A stretch of DNA of 64,000 nt from Nakamurella sp. A5-74 (GCF_040438885.1 NZ_CP159218.1:3472001-3536000), one strand, 5' to 3'. Shown: positions 38,926 through 48,502, counted from the stretch's first letter. Program-made: numbers and translations. The notes: generated from the sequence alone by a model not told the origin.

Positions 38926-40016
38926 ACCGACGCCTCGGCCGCCGACACGGAAGCGGTGATGGTCGCCGCACCGATGACGGACGTGTCGCTCTCGTCGTAC
39001 AGCACCACGCTCTGGCCAGGGGCAATCCCCTGGACCGGCTCGTCGAACGTCACGTGCAACACCTCGTCGATCAGCTCCACCCGGACCGGCACGGCGGCGC
39101 CGTGTGCCCGGACCTGGGCCCGTGCCCGCAACGGGAACTCCGGCGACCGTCCGCTGGAGAAGATGATCCGGTGCCCGGCCTCGATCCGGATGATGTCCAG
39201 GTGCTGCTGTCCACCGACGGTGACGGTCCCGCTGACCGGCTCGATCCCCAACACGAAGCGTGGACGTCCGTCCGCCGCCGGGTGATCGATGCCCAGGCCC
39301 TTGCGCTGGCCGATGGTGAAGCCGAAATGTCCCTGGTGGGTACCGATCCGCTCCCCGGTGTCGGCATCCACCACCGGCCCCGGGGTCGCACCGAGCTTCT
39401 CGGTCAGATAACCGCGGGTGTCGCCGTCCGGGATGAAGCAGATGTCGTAGGAGTCGGGCTTGGCAGCCACCGCGAAGCCGCGGCGGGCAGCCTCGGCGCG
39501 CACCTGCGTCTTGGTCATCTGTCCGAGCGGGAACATGGTGTGCGCCAGCTGCTGCGGGGTGAGGACGGCCAGCACGTACGACTGGTCCTTGGCCGGATCG
39601 ACGCTGCGCTGCAGGATGCCGTCGACCAGACCGACGTGGTGACCGGTGACGACCGCATCGAAGCCGAGTGCGATCGCCCGGTCCAGCAGGGCTTCGAACT
39701 TGATCTTCTCGTTGCAGCGCAGACAGGGATTGGGAGTGCGCCCGGCGCGGTACTCGGCCAGGAAGTCATCAACCACGTCGCGGGCGAACTCGGCACTGAA
39801 ATCCCAGACGTAGTACGGGATCCCGAGCAGGTCGCTGACCCGGCGCGCGTCGAAGGCGTCCTCGACCGTGCAACAACCGCGGGAGCCGGTCCGCAGCGTC
39901 CCCGGCTGCCTGGACAGCGCCAGGTGCACGCCCGTGACGTCGTGGCCGGCGTCGACGGCGAGCGCTGCGGCGACGGCGGAGTCGACACCACCGCTCATGG
40001 CGGCCAGCACCCTCAT
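38922..40016 (-). CDS. mnmA: tRNA-specific 2-thiouridylase
   Basis: Places sulfur on U34 of Lys, Glu and Gln tRNAs. The 364-residue enzyme has the ATP-pyrophosphatase loop [13 protein letters not shown], the first catalytic Cys in [14 protein letters not shown], the second in [12 protein letters not shown], and the C-terminal [15 protein letters not shown] plus the beta-barrel. The next gene upstream, overlapping it, is a cysteine desulfurase that can supply the persulfide sulfur, so the pair forms a thiolation module. Confidence 0.96.
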   Translation of the reverse strand: MRVLAAMSGGVDSAVAAALAVDAGHDVTGVHLALSRQPGTLRTGSRGCCTVEDAFDARRVSDLLGIPYYVWDFSAEFARDVVDDFLAEYRAGRTPNPCLRCNEKIKFEALLDRAIALGFDAVVTGHHVGLVDGILQRSVDPAKDQSYVLAVLTPQQLAHTMFPLGQMTKTQVRAEAARRGFAVAAKPDSYDICFIPDGDTRGYLTEKLGATPGPVVDADTGERIGTHQGHFGFTIGQRKGLGIDHPAADGRPRFVLGIEPVSGTVTVGGQQHLDIIRIEAGHRIIFSSGRSPEFPLRARAQVRAHGAAVPVRVELIDEVLHVTFDEPVQGIAPGQSVVLYDESDTSVIGAATITASVSAAEASV

Positions 40017-41203
40017 CGGGCGCCCACCGGGATGGGACGGGCGGCCGCGCGGGCACGGGCCACCGCCTCCGGAACAGCAGCGATCGCGACCTGCACGTCG
40101 TGCTCGGTGCTGGTGTGCCCCAACGAGAATCGCAGGCCGCTGCGGGCAGCGTCCTCGTCGAGACCGAGTGCCAGCAGGACGTGCGACGCGCGGGTGACCC
40201 CTGCGCTGCAGGCCGCTCCGGCCGAGCACTGGACCTCGGCCCGGTCCAGCAGCATCAGCAGCGTCTCGGCCTCGGCGCCCGGAAAACGAAGGTGGGCGAT
40301 CCCGGGGAGCTGCCCGACGTCCGGACCCACCGTGCGGACCGCGTCCGGCAGTGCGGCGAGAATGCCGTCGAAGAGTTGCTCGCGCAGTGCCGTCAGCCGA
40401 CCTGCGCGATCCGCCCGCTGCGCCACGACATCCGATGCTGCGACGGCCAGGCCGGCGATGCCTGCGGTGTCCAGGGTTCCCGAGCGCAGGCCGCGCTCCT
40501 GTCCGCCACCGTGCAGCCACGGCGTGAGGGCAACATCCCTGCGCAGCAACAGGATCCCGGTGCCACCGGGACCCCCGAGCTTGTGACCGGTGATCGACAC
40601 GGCGCTCGCACCGTCGGCGCCGAAGTCGATCGGCAGCACCGGGGCGGCCTGGGCGGCGTCGGTGTGCAGCGGGACACCGGCTTCGGCAGCCTGGTGTGCC
40701 AGGTCCCGGATCGCGGTGAGGGTACCGATCTCGTTGTTCGCTGTCATCACGGTGGCCAGCGCGATGCTCTGCGGGTCACGCTGCAGAGCGGCGGCGAAGC
40801 TCTCTGGAAGCACCCGTCCGGCCGGGTCGACCGGGAGCCAGTCGAGCTGGGCTCCCTCGGTCATGGCCAGGCTCTCCACGACCTCCAGCACCGCATGGTG
40901 TTCGACGGGCGAGACCAGGATGCGTCGCCGGGCCGGATCTGCGGTACGGCGGGCTCGGTACAGACCGACGATCGCGAGGTTGTTGCTCTCGGTGCCACCG
41001 GAGGTGAACAGGACCTCGCTGGGATGGGCGCCGAAGGCCCCCGCGACCTGCTCGCGCGACTCCTCGACGATGCGCCTGGCGCGTCGGCCGGCCGTGTGCA
41101 GCGACGACGGATTACCGACCAGCGGATCCCGTTGTACCTCGGACATGCGAGCGGCCACCGCCGACAGCATCGGGGTGGTCGCAGCATGATCGAGGTACAC
41201 CAT
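40013..41203 (-). CDS. Cysteine desulfurase (IscS/NifS family)
   Basis: PLP enzyme that takes sulfur from cysteine for tRNA thiolation and possibly iron-sulfur assembly. The 396-residue protein begins [12 protein letters not shown]. It carries the PLP-binding [34 protein letters not shown], the PLP lysine in [14 protein letters not shown] and the persulfide cysteine loop [10 protein letters not shown]. The ATG at 41203 overlaps the acyltransferase stop as TGATG, and its own end overlaps mnmA. Confidence 0.96.
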   Translation of the reverse strand: MVYLDHAATTPMLSAVAARMSEVQRDPLVGNPSSLHTAGRRARRIVEESREQVAGAFGAHPSEVLFTSGGTESNNLAIVGLYRARRTADPARRRILVSPVEHHAVLEVVESLAMTEGAQLDWLPVDPAGRVLPESFAAALQRDPQSIALATVMTANNEIGTLTAIRDLAHQAAEAGVPLHTDAAQAAPVLPIDFGADGASAVSITGHKLGGPGGTGILLLRRDVALTPWLHGGGQERGLRSGTLDTAGIAGLAVAASDVVAQRADRAGRLTALREQLFDGILAALPDAVRTVGPDVGQLPGIAHLRFPGAEAETLLMLLDRAEVQCSAGAACSAGVTRASHVLLALGLDEDAARSGLRFSLGHTSTEHDVQVAIAAVPEAVARARAAARPIPVGAR

Positions 41204-42096
41204 CACGCTCCAGCGTAGGCGCCCACCCGCGTGGTCGGGACATCCGCAAGACGACGACCGGAACGCCACACGACGGGCACCTGCAGATCACGGGCCACCG
41301 CGTCCTGCACGAGGGTGGTGAGCCGCCGGCGGTCGGTGGCCCGGTGCCCGGTGCCGGCGATCGCCGGGATCGGCGACAACCAGTTGACCTGCACCGTCAG
41401 ACCGCGCAGGGCCAGCACCCTGCGGAGCGAGTCGGTCAGTGTCTCATCGCCCACGAAGGCTGCTGCGGTGACCGGCGAGCCATCGGGACCGGTGTACCGG
41501 ACAGTGACCGGTGCCACGACCACGGCCGCGTCGATGGCTGCCTGGAACACACACCGGTGGAACTCGTCGATCGCTCCACCGCAGCGGGTGGTGGCCTCGG
41601 GGAACGCCTGCACCTTGCGTCCGCTGCGGAGCAGGAGCACCGCATCGTCGACGAGTTGGGGCAGCGTCGAGAGGGCAGATCGGTCCAGGAACCGGGTCCC
41701 GGTCCGGGTGGCCAGCGCGCCGACCACCGGCCAGCCGCCGACCTCGGTCTTGGCGATCTGGTGCACCGGGGTCTGCGCCGACATCACCAGGATGTCCAGG
41801 AACGACTGGTGGTTTCCGACGACCAGGGCGCCGCCCTCCCGCGGGGTGCCACGCGTGTGGACCGTGATTCCCAGCGAGCGGAGGATGGCAGCGGACCTGC
41901 GGTGCAGCAGCCACGCACCGCGCCGCTCGGCCCGGGTTCCGGCACCGTGGGTCAGCAGATGGATCAGCACCACCGACGCCAGCACCGCCCAGAGCGCGCG
42001 CGCCAGGACCGCGAGCTGCCCGATCCGTCCGCGGCGCAGTTCGGCCGCAGGGGCATCCAGGCAGCCCGGCGTGCAGGCCGGTCGACGGCAGATCAT
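41203..42096 (-). CDS. 1-acyl-sn-glycerol-3-phosphate acyltransferase-like (PlsC/OlsA family)
   Basis: Membrane-bound acyltransferase of 297 residues. One helix (ALWAVLASVVLIHLLTHGAG) precedes the acceptor motif, here NHQSFLDILVMSAQ with N in place of the first H of the usual NHxSxxD-HxxxxD pattern, giving VVGNHQSFLD. FLDRSA and the FPEATTR block II/III motifs follow. Coupled by ATGA to the GNAT gene, it fits the second (O-acylation) step of ornithine lipid synthesis. Phosphatidic acid synthesis is the alternative. Confidence 0.85.
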   Translation of the reverse strand: MICRRPACTPGCLDAPAAELRRGRIGQLAVLARALWAVLASVVLIHLLTHGAGTRAERRGAWLLHRRSAAILRSLGITVHTRGTPREGGALVVGNHQSFLDILVMSAQTPVHQIAKTEVGGWPVVGALATRTGTRFLDRSALSTLPQLVDDAVLLLRSGRKVQAFPEATTRCGGAIDEFHRCVFQAAIDAAVVVAPVTVRYTGPDGSPVTAAAFVGDETLTDSLRRVLALRGLTVQVNWLSPIPAIAGTGHRATDRRRLTTLVQDAVARDLQVPVVWRSGRRLADVPTTRVGAYAGA

Positions 42097-42908
42097 CGTG
42101 AGCTCTGCCCGGCCGGGGGGCGCTCGCCCGCGAAGAAGCGCAGGTACCGCTGGTCCGCGGTCTCCAGATCGAGCAACACCAGGAAGTCGGCGGTCCCGAA
42201 CTCCACGTCCAGTGCCGGCGATCCGCAGACGACCGCGCCCAGCCGCAGATATCCCTTGAGCAGCGGCGGGATCGCGGGCCGGGCAGGCCGCTCGATCCCG
42301 ACCGGATCGAAGGTGCGCCGCGGGGCGCAACGGAGGTGATCGGGCGCAAGATGCTTGCGCTGCACCAGATCGTCGAATGCTGCGGCAGCGCCACCCCCGT
42401 CCGCCAGCGACACGGACCCGCAGCCCATCAGGTAGCGGTAGCCCGACAGGTGCATGTACCGGGCGATGCCGCCCCAGAGCAGCGAGACCGCCGTTCCCGA
42501 ACGATGATCCGCGCGCACGCAGGATCGGCCGGCCTCGACCGCACTCCCCAGCAGCGGCTCCAGTGGCGAGAGGTCGAACTCGGCGGAGGAGTACAGACCG
42601 GCGGCCAGCGGGCTGGCATCGTTGGCATGAGGCGGCAGAAGTCGGTACGTGGCAACGGCTTCGCGGTGATCGGGTCGATCGGTACTGGTGTGCCAGACGA
42701 TGAGGTGATCGCACAGATCGTCGAATTCGTCGGCGTCCAGCCCGTCGGGGCCGGGGGTGAGGGCGCCGAACTCGGTGCTGAAGACGTCGAACCGGAGGCG
42801 GCGGGCGGCGTCGACGTCTTCGGCGGAATACGCGAGCGTCAGTCGGTAGCTGTCGGTGGCGGGGCGGTGTGGATCCGGTGCGTCGAGGAGCAACTCGGTT
42901 GTCGTCAC
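42093..42908 (-). CDS. GNAT acyltransferase, OlsB-like (ornithine N-acyltransferase candidate)
   Basis: A 271-residue protein with the hemolysin/OlsB-type GNAT pattern: YRLTLAYSAEDVDAARRLRF with VFSTEFG, FDDLCDHLIVWH, VATYRLLPP, a Glu-Ala-Gly-Arg-Ser-Cys-Val active segment and LLWGGIARYMHLSGYRYLMGCGSVS. OlsB-type enzymes attach a 3-hydroxy fatty acid to ornithine, and the next gene is a PlsC/OlsA-type acyltransferase, so the pair probably makes ornithine lipids or a related aminolipid. GTG start at 42908. First gene of a five-gene leftward operon ending with the metE-like gene. Confidence 0.85.
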   Translation of the reverse strand: MTTTELLLDAPDPHRPATDSYRLTLAYSAEDVDAARRLRFDVFSTEFGALTPGPDGLDADEFDDLCDHLIVWHTSTDRPDHREAVATYRLLPPHANDASPLAAGLYSSAEFDLSPLEPLLGSAVEAGRSCVRADHRSGTAVSLLWGGIARYMHLSGYRYLMGCGSVSLADGGGAAAAFDDLVQRKHLAPDHLRCAPRRTFDPVGIERPARPAIPPLLKGYLRLGAVVCGSPALDVEFGTADFLVLLDLETADQRYLRFFAGERPPAGQSSR

Positions 42909-43074
42909 GCGATGAGCGTGGGCGCGGAAGACGGACAGCCGTACCGAACTCGGGTGACGCGTTGTCGACGATCGGGTGAAGGATCAGGTCGAGCTCACCC
43001 GCCGGCGCGATGCGGAAGCCGGAATTTCCTGCAACCGGGCCCCACCGATCCGGCGTCCGGGGGGTAGATCAGGT

Positions 43075-43662
43075 ATGAGCGGCGGACGGGCGGGGGCGGC
43101 GGTGGACGAGGCGGCGGCCGACGAGGTGCGGATCGACGGCGTGTCCGTCGAGGCGGTGTCGATGCTCGATGCCCGGGGGTTCGACGCCTGGGTGCGTCCG
43201 CACTGGCGTTCGATGGCGCTGCTGGCCACCAGGCTGGCCGGGCCGTCCGCCGACGACGTGCTCGCCGAGGCGCTGTTGGCCGCCTGGCACAAGCGATCCC
43301 AGTTCGACGCCGACCGGGGCGCGCCCCGCAGTTGGTTGCTGGCGATCGTCGCGGACCGGGCCTACAAGGCGCACCGCAGCACGCTGTCCCGGCCCAGGAC
43401 CACGGAACTGTCCGCCATCGCGGGATCCGATCGCGACGTCCGGCAGGACAGGTCCGATATGGCCTCAAAAGTCGATCTGAACCGGGCAGTGGCGATGCTC
43501 ACCGACCGCCAGCAACTCGCGATCACGTTGTTCTACGCGATCGGGTTGCCCATCGCAGAGGTGGCCGCCGTCATGGGCTGTGCGGACGGCACCGTCAAGT
43601 CCACCCTGCGCGATGCCCGCGCGAAGCTGCGTTCCCTGCTGATCGTCGAGGAGACATCATGA
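43075..43662 (+). CDS. ECF-like sigma-70 family sigma factor
   Basis: A 195-residue sigma factor with region 2 (FDAWVRPHWRSMALLATRLA, DDVLAEALLAAWHKRSQFD, GAPRSWLLAIVADRAYKAHR) and region 4 (LTDRQQLAITLFYAIGLPIAEVAAVMGCADGTVKSTLRDARAKL). An upstream in-frame ATG at 42976 would add 33 residues; 43075 is preferred because region 2 begins soon after and the extra part looks like intergenic sequence. The stop overlaps the next gene as ATGA, the usual sigma/anti-sigma layout. It is divergent from the GNAT operon. Confidence 0.9.
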   Translation: MSGGRAGAAVDEAAADEVRIDGVSVEAVSMLDARGFDAWVRPHWRSMALLATRLAGPSADDVLAEALLAAWHKRSQFDADRGAPRSWLLAIVADRAYKAHRSTLSRPRTTELSAIAGSDRDVRQDRSDMASKVDLNRAVAMLTDRQQLAITLFYAIGLPIAEVAAVMGCADGTVKSTLRDARAKLRSLLIVEETS

Positions 43663-45527
43663 CGAAGCCAGATCCTGATCCGTCGTCGGTCGACGGCACA
43701 CCGGATGACGAGGCCCGTGGCGACGTGACCCGTGACGACGTGACCATGGACAGTGCACTGCGCAAGCATTTCGCCACTGCTGCAGCAGATCTCACTCCGA
43801 CTCGGCAACCGTCCATCGCCTCGTTGCTCCCGGCCCGTCGGCCCCGCGGTCGTTGGTGGGCACCTGCCACCGTGGCCGGTGGGCTGATCGCCGCGGCAAC
43901 CGCCACCGTCCTGATCCTGTCGTCGACGGCTCCGTCGAGCGGACCGACGGCGGGCGTGGCACCGAGCGGGCCGAGCGCAGGGACGACCACCTCCAGCTTG
44001 GGGACGGAGGCCGACCCAGCACCGCCGATCATCACCGTCGGCACCCAGCAGTACCGACGGGGTGGACCCGTGCCGTGGTACCGCGCCATGCGGTCCGGGA
44101 ACACCGTCGCGGTGACGACCGGCCCCGAGATGCGCGGCGCTTGCGACATCTATCTCTACCGCCTGACCGTCACCGTCCGGGATGACGATCTGGTGCTGAC
44201 CAGCTATCGGTACGACCCAGTCGGTGCTGTGGCGCCGACGATGTGCGCAGGAATTGCCCTCCCTCCTTATGTCGCGGCCGTCCCCACGGATCTCGATCTG
44301 CCGCAATCAGTGGTCGACGGCTCGGCACCGACCGGCAGACACCAGGCACTGACCACGGTGCTCATTCCCCATGGCCTGCCGGACGGACTCGTTGCACAGC
44401 CGCCGAGTTCCTACTTCCCCCAGGTCGCCGATCCAGCCCGGCCCCTGTTCCCTGCCGCACCGGGGTACGAGTCCCCCGCCAGCCGTGACAGTCCGATCGG
44501 ACAGTCGTACAGCGGCGGCGGTCAGCGCCTGGCCATCACCCAGGGTCTTGAGTCGTTGCCGAAGAAGGGTCCCCGGGCGTTGGTCGCGACGATCGGCCGG
44601 TACCAGGCCGTGCTCCAGGGCAACAACAGCCCCGGCGAGCGGTGTCTGGGTTGGAAGGATGACCGGGCCGGAAACACGCTGATGTGCGGCGTGCTGTCCG
44701 GCGGCGACGATGCCCTGATCGCAATGGCCCGTTCCATCTACAACTCCCGATCGACCGATCCTTTTAACTCCGGCGCTGCACCGTCCACCCCCAGCGGCAC
44801 ACCGTCCGCGGGCGCCGAGCCCGCTCAGCGGATCACCGTCAGCGGCCGGGACTTCGTGTTGATCGGGGCCGTACCCTGGTACTCGGCGATCCGCATCGGC
44901 AACACCGTGGCAGTGACGACCGGCGCGAAGGTGCGCGGGGCGTGCGACACAGATCTCTATCGACTGACTGCCACCACTCGCGCCGGCCGGCTGATCCTGA
45001 CCAGCTACCACTACCTACCGGTGAGCACGCCCGAACCTACTGCCTGCGTAGATATCGGTCTGTCGCCCTTCGTCGCCACCCTCGAACTCGACTCCACTCC
45101 CCCGGCGACCGCCGAGGACGGAGCCCGTGCAGGGTCGCGTTCCACGCCGTTCCCCATTCTTCTCAAACCGAGGGTGCTGCCCCAAGGATTCGTCGAAGGA
45201 AACGGCAATCAGGCATTCCCACAGATCCTCGACCCCGAGCGTCCAGTCTTTCCCCCGTTCGCCGAGTTGGAGGATGGCACCGTCGTCCAGACCTTCAGCG
45301 CAGGGAGTGCCGTTCTCACCGTCCGTCAAGGTCTGATGCGCTCGGCCCCAAGAGCCGACGGACCGGGTAGCACCACGGTGGGGTCGCACCCAGCAACCCT
45401 CGTCACGTCCAAGAACGGGGTCCAGCACTGCGTCAGGTGGGCCGACGCGACAGCCGGCGGAGCCGAGGTCTGCGGAAACGTTCCTGCGGATACCGTTTTG
45501 GCCGTCGCTCGCTCCATCTACCGGTAG
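43659..45527 (+). CDS. Membrane protein with duplicated outer domain, possible anti-sigma factor
   Basis: A 622-residue single-pass protein coupled to the sigma gene. About 66 cytoplasmic residues, with no HxxxCxxC zinc motif, precede a helix at about 67-89. A Ser/Pro/Thr linker leads to two copies of one outer domain, at about 124-365 and 391-622. The copies align by eye: PVPWYRAMRSGNTVAVTTG against AVPWYSAIRIGNTVAVTTG, RGACDIYLYRLT against RGACDTDLYRLT, LVLTSYRY against LILTSYHY, and both end in ARSIY. Each copy has several cysteines. The domain is unknown to me. Anti-sigma function is inferred from position only. Confidence 0.78.
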   Translation: MTKPDPDPSSVDGTPDDEARGDVTRDDVTMDSALRKHFATAAADLTPTRQPSIASLLPARRPRGRWWAPATVAGGLIAAATATVLILSSTAPSSGPTAGVAPSGPSAGTTTSSLGTEADPAPPIITVGTQQYRRGGPVPWYRAMRSGNTVAVTTGPEMRGACDIYLYRLTVTVRDDDLVLTSYRYDPVGAVAPTMCAGIALPPYVAAVPTDLDLPQSVVDGSAPTGRHQALTTVLIPHGLPDGLVAQPPSSYFPQVADPARPLFPAAPGYESPASRDSPIGQSYSGGGQRLAITQGLESLPKKGPRALVATIGRYQAVLQGNNSPGERCLGWKDDRAGNTLMCGVLSGGDDALIAMARSIYNSRSTDPFNSGAAPSTPSGTPSAGAEPAQRITVSGRDFVLIGAVPWYSAIRIGNTVAVTTGAKVRGACDTDLYRLTATTRAGRLILTSYHYLPVSTPEPTACVDIGLSPFVATLELDSTPPATAEDGARAGSRSTPFPILLKPRVLPQGFVEGNGNQAFPQILDPERPVFPPFAELEDGTVVQTFSAGSAVLTVRQGLMRSAPRADGPGSTTVGSHPATLVTSKNGVQHCVRWADATAGGAEVCGNVPADTVLAVARSIYR

Positions 45528-45531
45528 CAAC

Positions 45532-46869
45532 TCAGAGCGCCTCGATCGCCGCCGTCAGCACCCCGAGGCCCTCGCGCAACAAATCGTCACCGATCACCAG
45601 CGGCGGCAGCAGCCGGATGACGTTGCCGTAGGTACCGCAGGTCAGCACCACCACACCCTGGGCGTGGCAGGCCTTCGCGACGGCTCCCGCCGCCGCGGCG
45701 TCGGGGTCCTTCGTGCCGGGGGTGACGAACTCGGCGGCGATCATCGCGCCGCGGCCGCGGATGTCGCCGATCCGGCCGGTCTTCTCGGCCACCTCTCGCA
45801 GGGCCGGCAGAATGATCTGTTCGATGTGCCGCGCGGCGGCGTTGAGGTTGTCCTGCTGCATGGTCTCGATCGTGGCGAGCGCTGCGGCACAGGCGATCGG
45901 GTTGCCACCGTAGGTACCGCCCAGCCCACCCGGGTGGACGGCATCCATGAGCTCTGCGCGGCCGGTGACGGCTGCCAGGGGCATCCCGCCGGCCATCCCC
46001 TTGGCCATGGTGACCAGATCGGGGACAACCCCCTCACGATCACAGGCGAACCAATCGCCCGTCCGGCAGAAGCCCGACTGGATCTCGTCGGCGATCAACA
46101 GCACGCCGTTGGCGGTGCACCACTCCGACAGCGCCGGCAGGAAACCGTCGGCGGGCTCGATGAACCCGCCCTCACCCTGCACCGGTTCGATCAGCACGGC
46201 CGCCAGCTGGTCGACGCCGACCTGGGTCGTCATCATGGAGATCGCCCGCTGTGCAGCCTCTTTGCCGCTGTAGCCCTCTGGATCGCGGAACGGGTACGAC
46301 ATCGGCGCGCGGTAGATCTCGCCGGCGAACGGGCCGAAGCCCTTCTTGTACGGAGCGACCTTGGCGGTGAGCGCCATCGTCAGGTTGGTGCGCCCGTGGT
46401 AGGCGTGGTCGAACACCACCACCGCGGGCTTCCCGGTCGCGAACCGGGCGATCTTGACCGCGTTCTCCACGGCTTCCGACCCGGAGTTGAACAGCGCCGT
46501 GCGCTTCGTATGCCCGCCGGGGGTGAGCTCGTTGACCTTCTCGGCCACCGCGACATAGCTCTCGTAGGGCGTCACCATGAAGCAGGTGTGGGTGAAGTGG
46601 GCCACCGCATCCTGCACTGCCGCAACCACTCTCGGGTCTCTGTTACCGACGGAGGTGACAGCGATCCCCGAACCGAGGTCGATCAGCGAGTTCCCGTCGA
46701 CATCGACGATCACTCCCCCACCGGCGTCGGCGACGTAGACCGGCAGGGTCGAGGCGACACCGGCGCTGACCGACGCGGCCCGCCTGGCGTGCAGGGCCTG
46801 GGACTGCGGGCCGGGGATGGCGGTGCGCAGCTCACGACGCTGCGGGAGGGCGGTCTCGGTGGTCGTCAT
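45532..46869 (-). CDS. gabT: 4-aminobutyrate aminotransferase
   Basis: Transfers the amino group of GABA to 2-oxoglutarate, giving succinic semialdehyde. The 445-residue class III aminotransferase has FNSGSEAVENAVKIAR, FDHAYHGRTNLTMALT, EPVQGEGGFI, LLIADEIQSGFCRTG, the PLP lysine in TMAKGMAGGMPLAAV and GGLGGTYGGNPIACAAAL. The ATG at 46869 has AGGAG seven bases upstream and lies 61 bases after the gabD stop, so it is the second gene of a gabD-gabT unit. It ends four bases from the convergent sigma partner gene. Confidence 0.94.
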   Translation of the reverse strand: MTTTETALPQRRELRTAIPGPQSQALHARRAASVSAGVASTLPVYVADAGGGVIVDVDGNSLIDLGSGIAVTSVGNRDPRVVAAVQDAVAHFTHTCFMVTPYESYVAVAEKVNELTPGGHTKRTALFNSGSEAVENAVKIARFATGKPAVVVFDHAYHGRTNLTMALTAKVAPYKKGFGPFAGEIYRAPMSYPFRDPEGYSGKEAAQRAISMMTTQVGVDQLAAVLIEPVQGEGGFIEPADGFLPALSEWCTANGVLLIADEIQSGFCRTGDWFACDREGVVPDLVTMAKGMAGGMPLAAVTGRAELMDAVHPGGLGGTYGGNPIACAAALATIETMQQDNLNAAARHIEQIILPALREVAEKTGRIGDIRGRGAMIAAEFVTPGTKDPDAAAAGAVAKACHAQGVVVLTCGTYGNVIRLLPPLVIGDDLLREGLGVLTAAIEAL

Positions 46870-46930
46870 GGTTGCTCCTGGAACAGTCGGTGAGCGGGAG
46901 GGGTGCCGGCGGGGTCGGAGGCTCGACGTG

Positions 46931-48394
46931 TCACAGCGCGATGCCGACGTACTTGGTCTCGAGGTACTCCTCGATTCCCTCGGCGCCACCCTCGCGGCCG
47001 ATGCCGGAGGCCTTCACGCCACCGAACGGGGCGGCCGGGTTGGAGACGATGCCCTGGTTGAGACCCACCATGCCGGTCTCCAGGGCCTCGGCCACCCGGA
47101 TCGCCTTCGACAGGTTCTCGGTGAAGGCGTAGCCGACCAGACCGAACTCGGTGCGGTTGGCCAGCGCGATGCCCTCCTCGTCGGAGGAGAAGGTGATGAT
47201 CGGGGCGACCGGTCCGAAGATCTCCTCGGCGAACAGATCGGCGCTGTCGGGGACATCGGTGAGTACGGTGGGCGCGTAGAAGTATCCCTTGTCGCCCAAC
47301 GTTTTTGCACCGGTGAGCACCTTCGCCCCGCGGTCGGTGGCGTCGGCGACCAACGCACTGACCTTCTCGATCGCGGCGCGGTCGATCAGCGGACCGACCT
47401 GGACGCCGTCGTCGATGCCGGGTCCGACCTTCATCGCGCCCATCTTCTCGGCCAACTTCAGCGCGAACTCCTCGGCCACCGATTCGTGCACGATGAACCG
47501 ATTGGCCGCGGTGCACGCCTCACCGATGTTGCGCATCTTCGCGAGCATCGCGCCGGCGACCGCCTTGTCCAGATCGGCGTCGGCGAACACCAGGAAGGGC
47601 GCGTTGCCGCCCAGCTCCATCGAGACCTTCAGCACTTGCTGCGCCGACTGCTCGATCAGTTTCCGCCCCACCGGCGTGGAGCCGGTGAAGGTGAGCTTGC
47701 GCAGTCGCGGGTCGCGGATGATCGGCTCGGACACCGCGCCGGATCGCGAGGTGGTGATGACGTTGACCACGCCGGCGGGGACACCTGCTTCAGTGAGCAA
47801 CCCGGCCAGCGCGAGCGTGGTGAGCGGGGTCTGCGCGGCAGGCTTCACGACCACCGTGCAGCCGGCCGCCAACGCGGGTCCGATCTTGCGGGTACCCATG
47901 GCCAGCGGGAAGTTCCACGGGGTGATCGCATAGACCGGGCCGACCGGCTGCTTCATGGTGAGCAACCGGGTACCGCCGCTGGGAGCGACGGAGTAGCGAC
48001 CGGAGATCCGGACGGCCTCCTCGGAGAACCAGCGGAAGAACTCGGCACCGTAGGTGACCTCGCCCCTGGCCTCGGCCAGTGGCTTGCCCATCTCCAGTGT
48101 CATCAGCAGCGCGAAATCGTCGGCACGGGCGTGCAGCAGTTCGAACGCCTTCCGCAGGATCTCGCCGCGTTCGCGGGGATCGGTTGCAGCCCAATCCTTC
48201 TGCGCGGCAACTGCGGCGTCGAGGGCCAGCATGCCCTGCTCGGGAGTGGCATCGGCGACCTTGGCGAGCACTTCGCCGGTGGCGGGGTTCTCCACGTCGA
48301 TCGTCTCGGGCGTGTCGATCCACTGGCCCCCGATGAACAGTCCGGTCGGTACGCCGCAGATGAGGGCGGCTACGGCGTCGGCAGTGACGGTCAT
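46931..48394 (-). CDS. gabD: Succinate-semialdehyde dehydrogenase
   Basis: Oxidises succinic semialdehyde to succinate with NAD(P). The 487-residue ALDH has AITPWNFPLAMGTRKIGPAL, VVVKPAAQTPL, FTGSTPVGRKL, the general base Glu in MELGGNAPFLVF and the nucleophile in GEACTAANRF. The sequence is closest in pattern to GabD. GAGGAG lies seven bases before the ATG. Its promoter region (48395-48442) is shared with the divergent XRE-cupin gene and holds a palindrome. Confidence 0.93.
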   Translation of the reverse strand: MTVTADAVAALICGVPTGLFIGGQWIDTPETIDVENPATGEVLAKVADATPEQGMLALDAAVAAQKDWAATDPRERGEILRKAFELLHARADDFALLMTLEMGKPLAEARGEVTYGAEFFRWFSEEAVRISGRYSVAPSGGTRLLTMKQPVGPVYAITPWNFPLAMGTRKIGPALAAGCTVVVKPAAQTPLTTLALAGLLTEAGVPAGVVNVITTSRSGAVSEPIIRDPRLRKLTFTGSTPVGRKLIEQSAQQVLKVSMELGGNAPFLVFADADLDKAVAGAMLAKMRNIGEACTAANRFIVHESVAEEFALKLAEKMGAMKVGPGIDDGVQVGPLIDRAAIEKVSALVADATDRGAKVLTGAKTLGDKGYFYAPTVLTDVPDSADLFAEEIFGPVAPIITFSSDEEGIALANRTEFGLVGYAFTENLSKAIRVAEALETGMVGLNQGIVSNPAAPFGGVKASGIGREGGAEGIEEYLETKYVGIAL

Positions 48395-48417
48395 GATGAA
48401 CTCCTCGGCAGATGCGT

Positions 48418-48434
48418 GTTTTATGGGGTAAAAC
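48418..48434. promoter_or_regulatory. Palindromic operator between gabD and the XRE-cupin regulator
   Basis: GTTTTA and TAAAAC are perfect inverted repeats separated by TGGGG. The right half overlaps a -10-like AAAACT for rightward transcription, and the site sits 24 bases before the leftward gabD start, so one bound dimer could control both directions. The AT-rich half-sites stand out in this GC-rich DNA. Confidence 0.65.
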
Positions 48435-48442
48435 TACTTCTC

Positions 48443-48502
48443 ATGCGAGACCGCGCGCAACCCAGCAGAGGGCCTGCCCCCGTGGTCCGAGGCGCCGGAT
48501 GA
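48443..48502 (+). CDS. Possible 19-residue leader ORF coupled to the XRE-cupin gene
   Basis: ATG 48443 opens MRDRAQPSRGPAPVVRGAG, and its TGA overlaps the regulator's ATG at 48499 as ATGA. A -10-like AAAACT ends seven bases before the ATG, so this would be the first codon of a leaderless transcript. The peptide is basic and Pro-rich, with no known relatives. It may deliver ribosomes to the regulator gene. Confidence 0.4.
   Translation: MRDRAQPSRGPAPVVRGAG

Noticed and set aside
43020-43060. ECF autoregulatory promoter (GGAAT followed by CGTC) before the sigma gene.
   Set aside because: The distance between the two elements is about 27 bases, too long for known ECF promoters.
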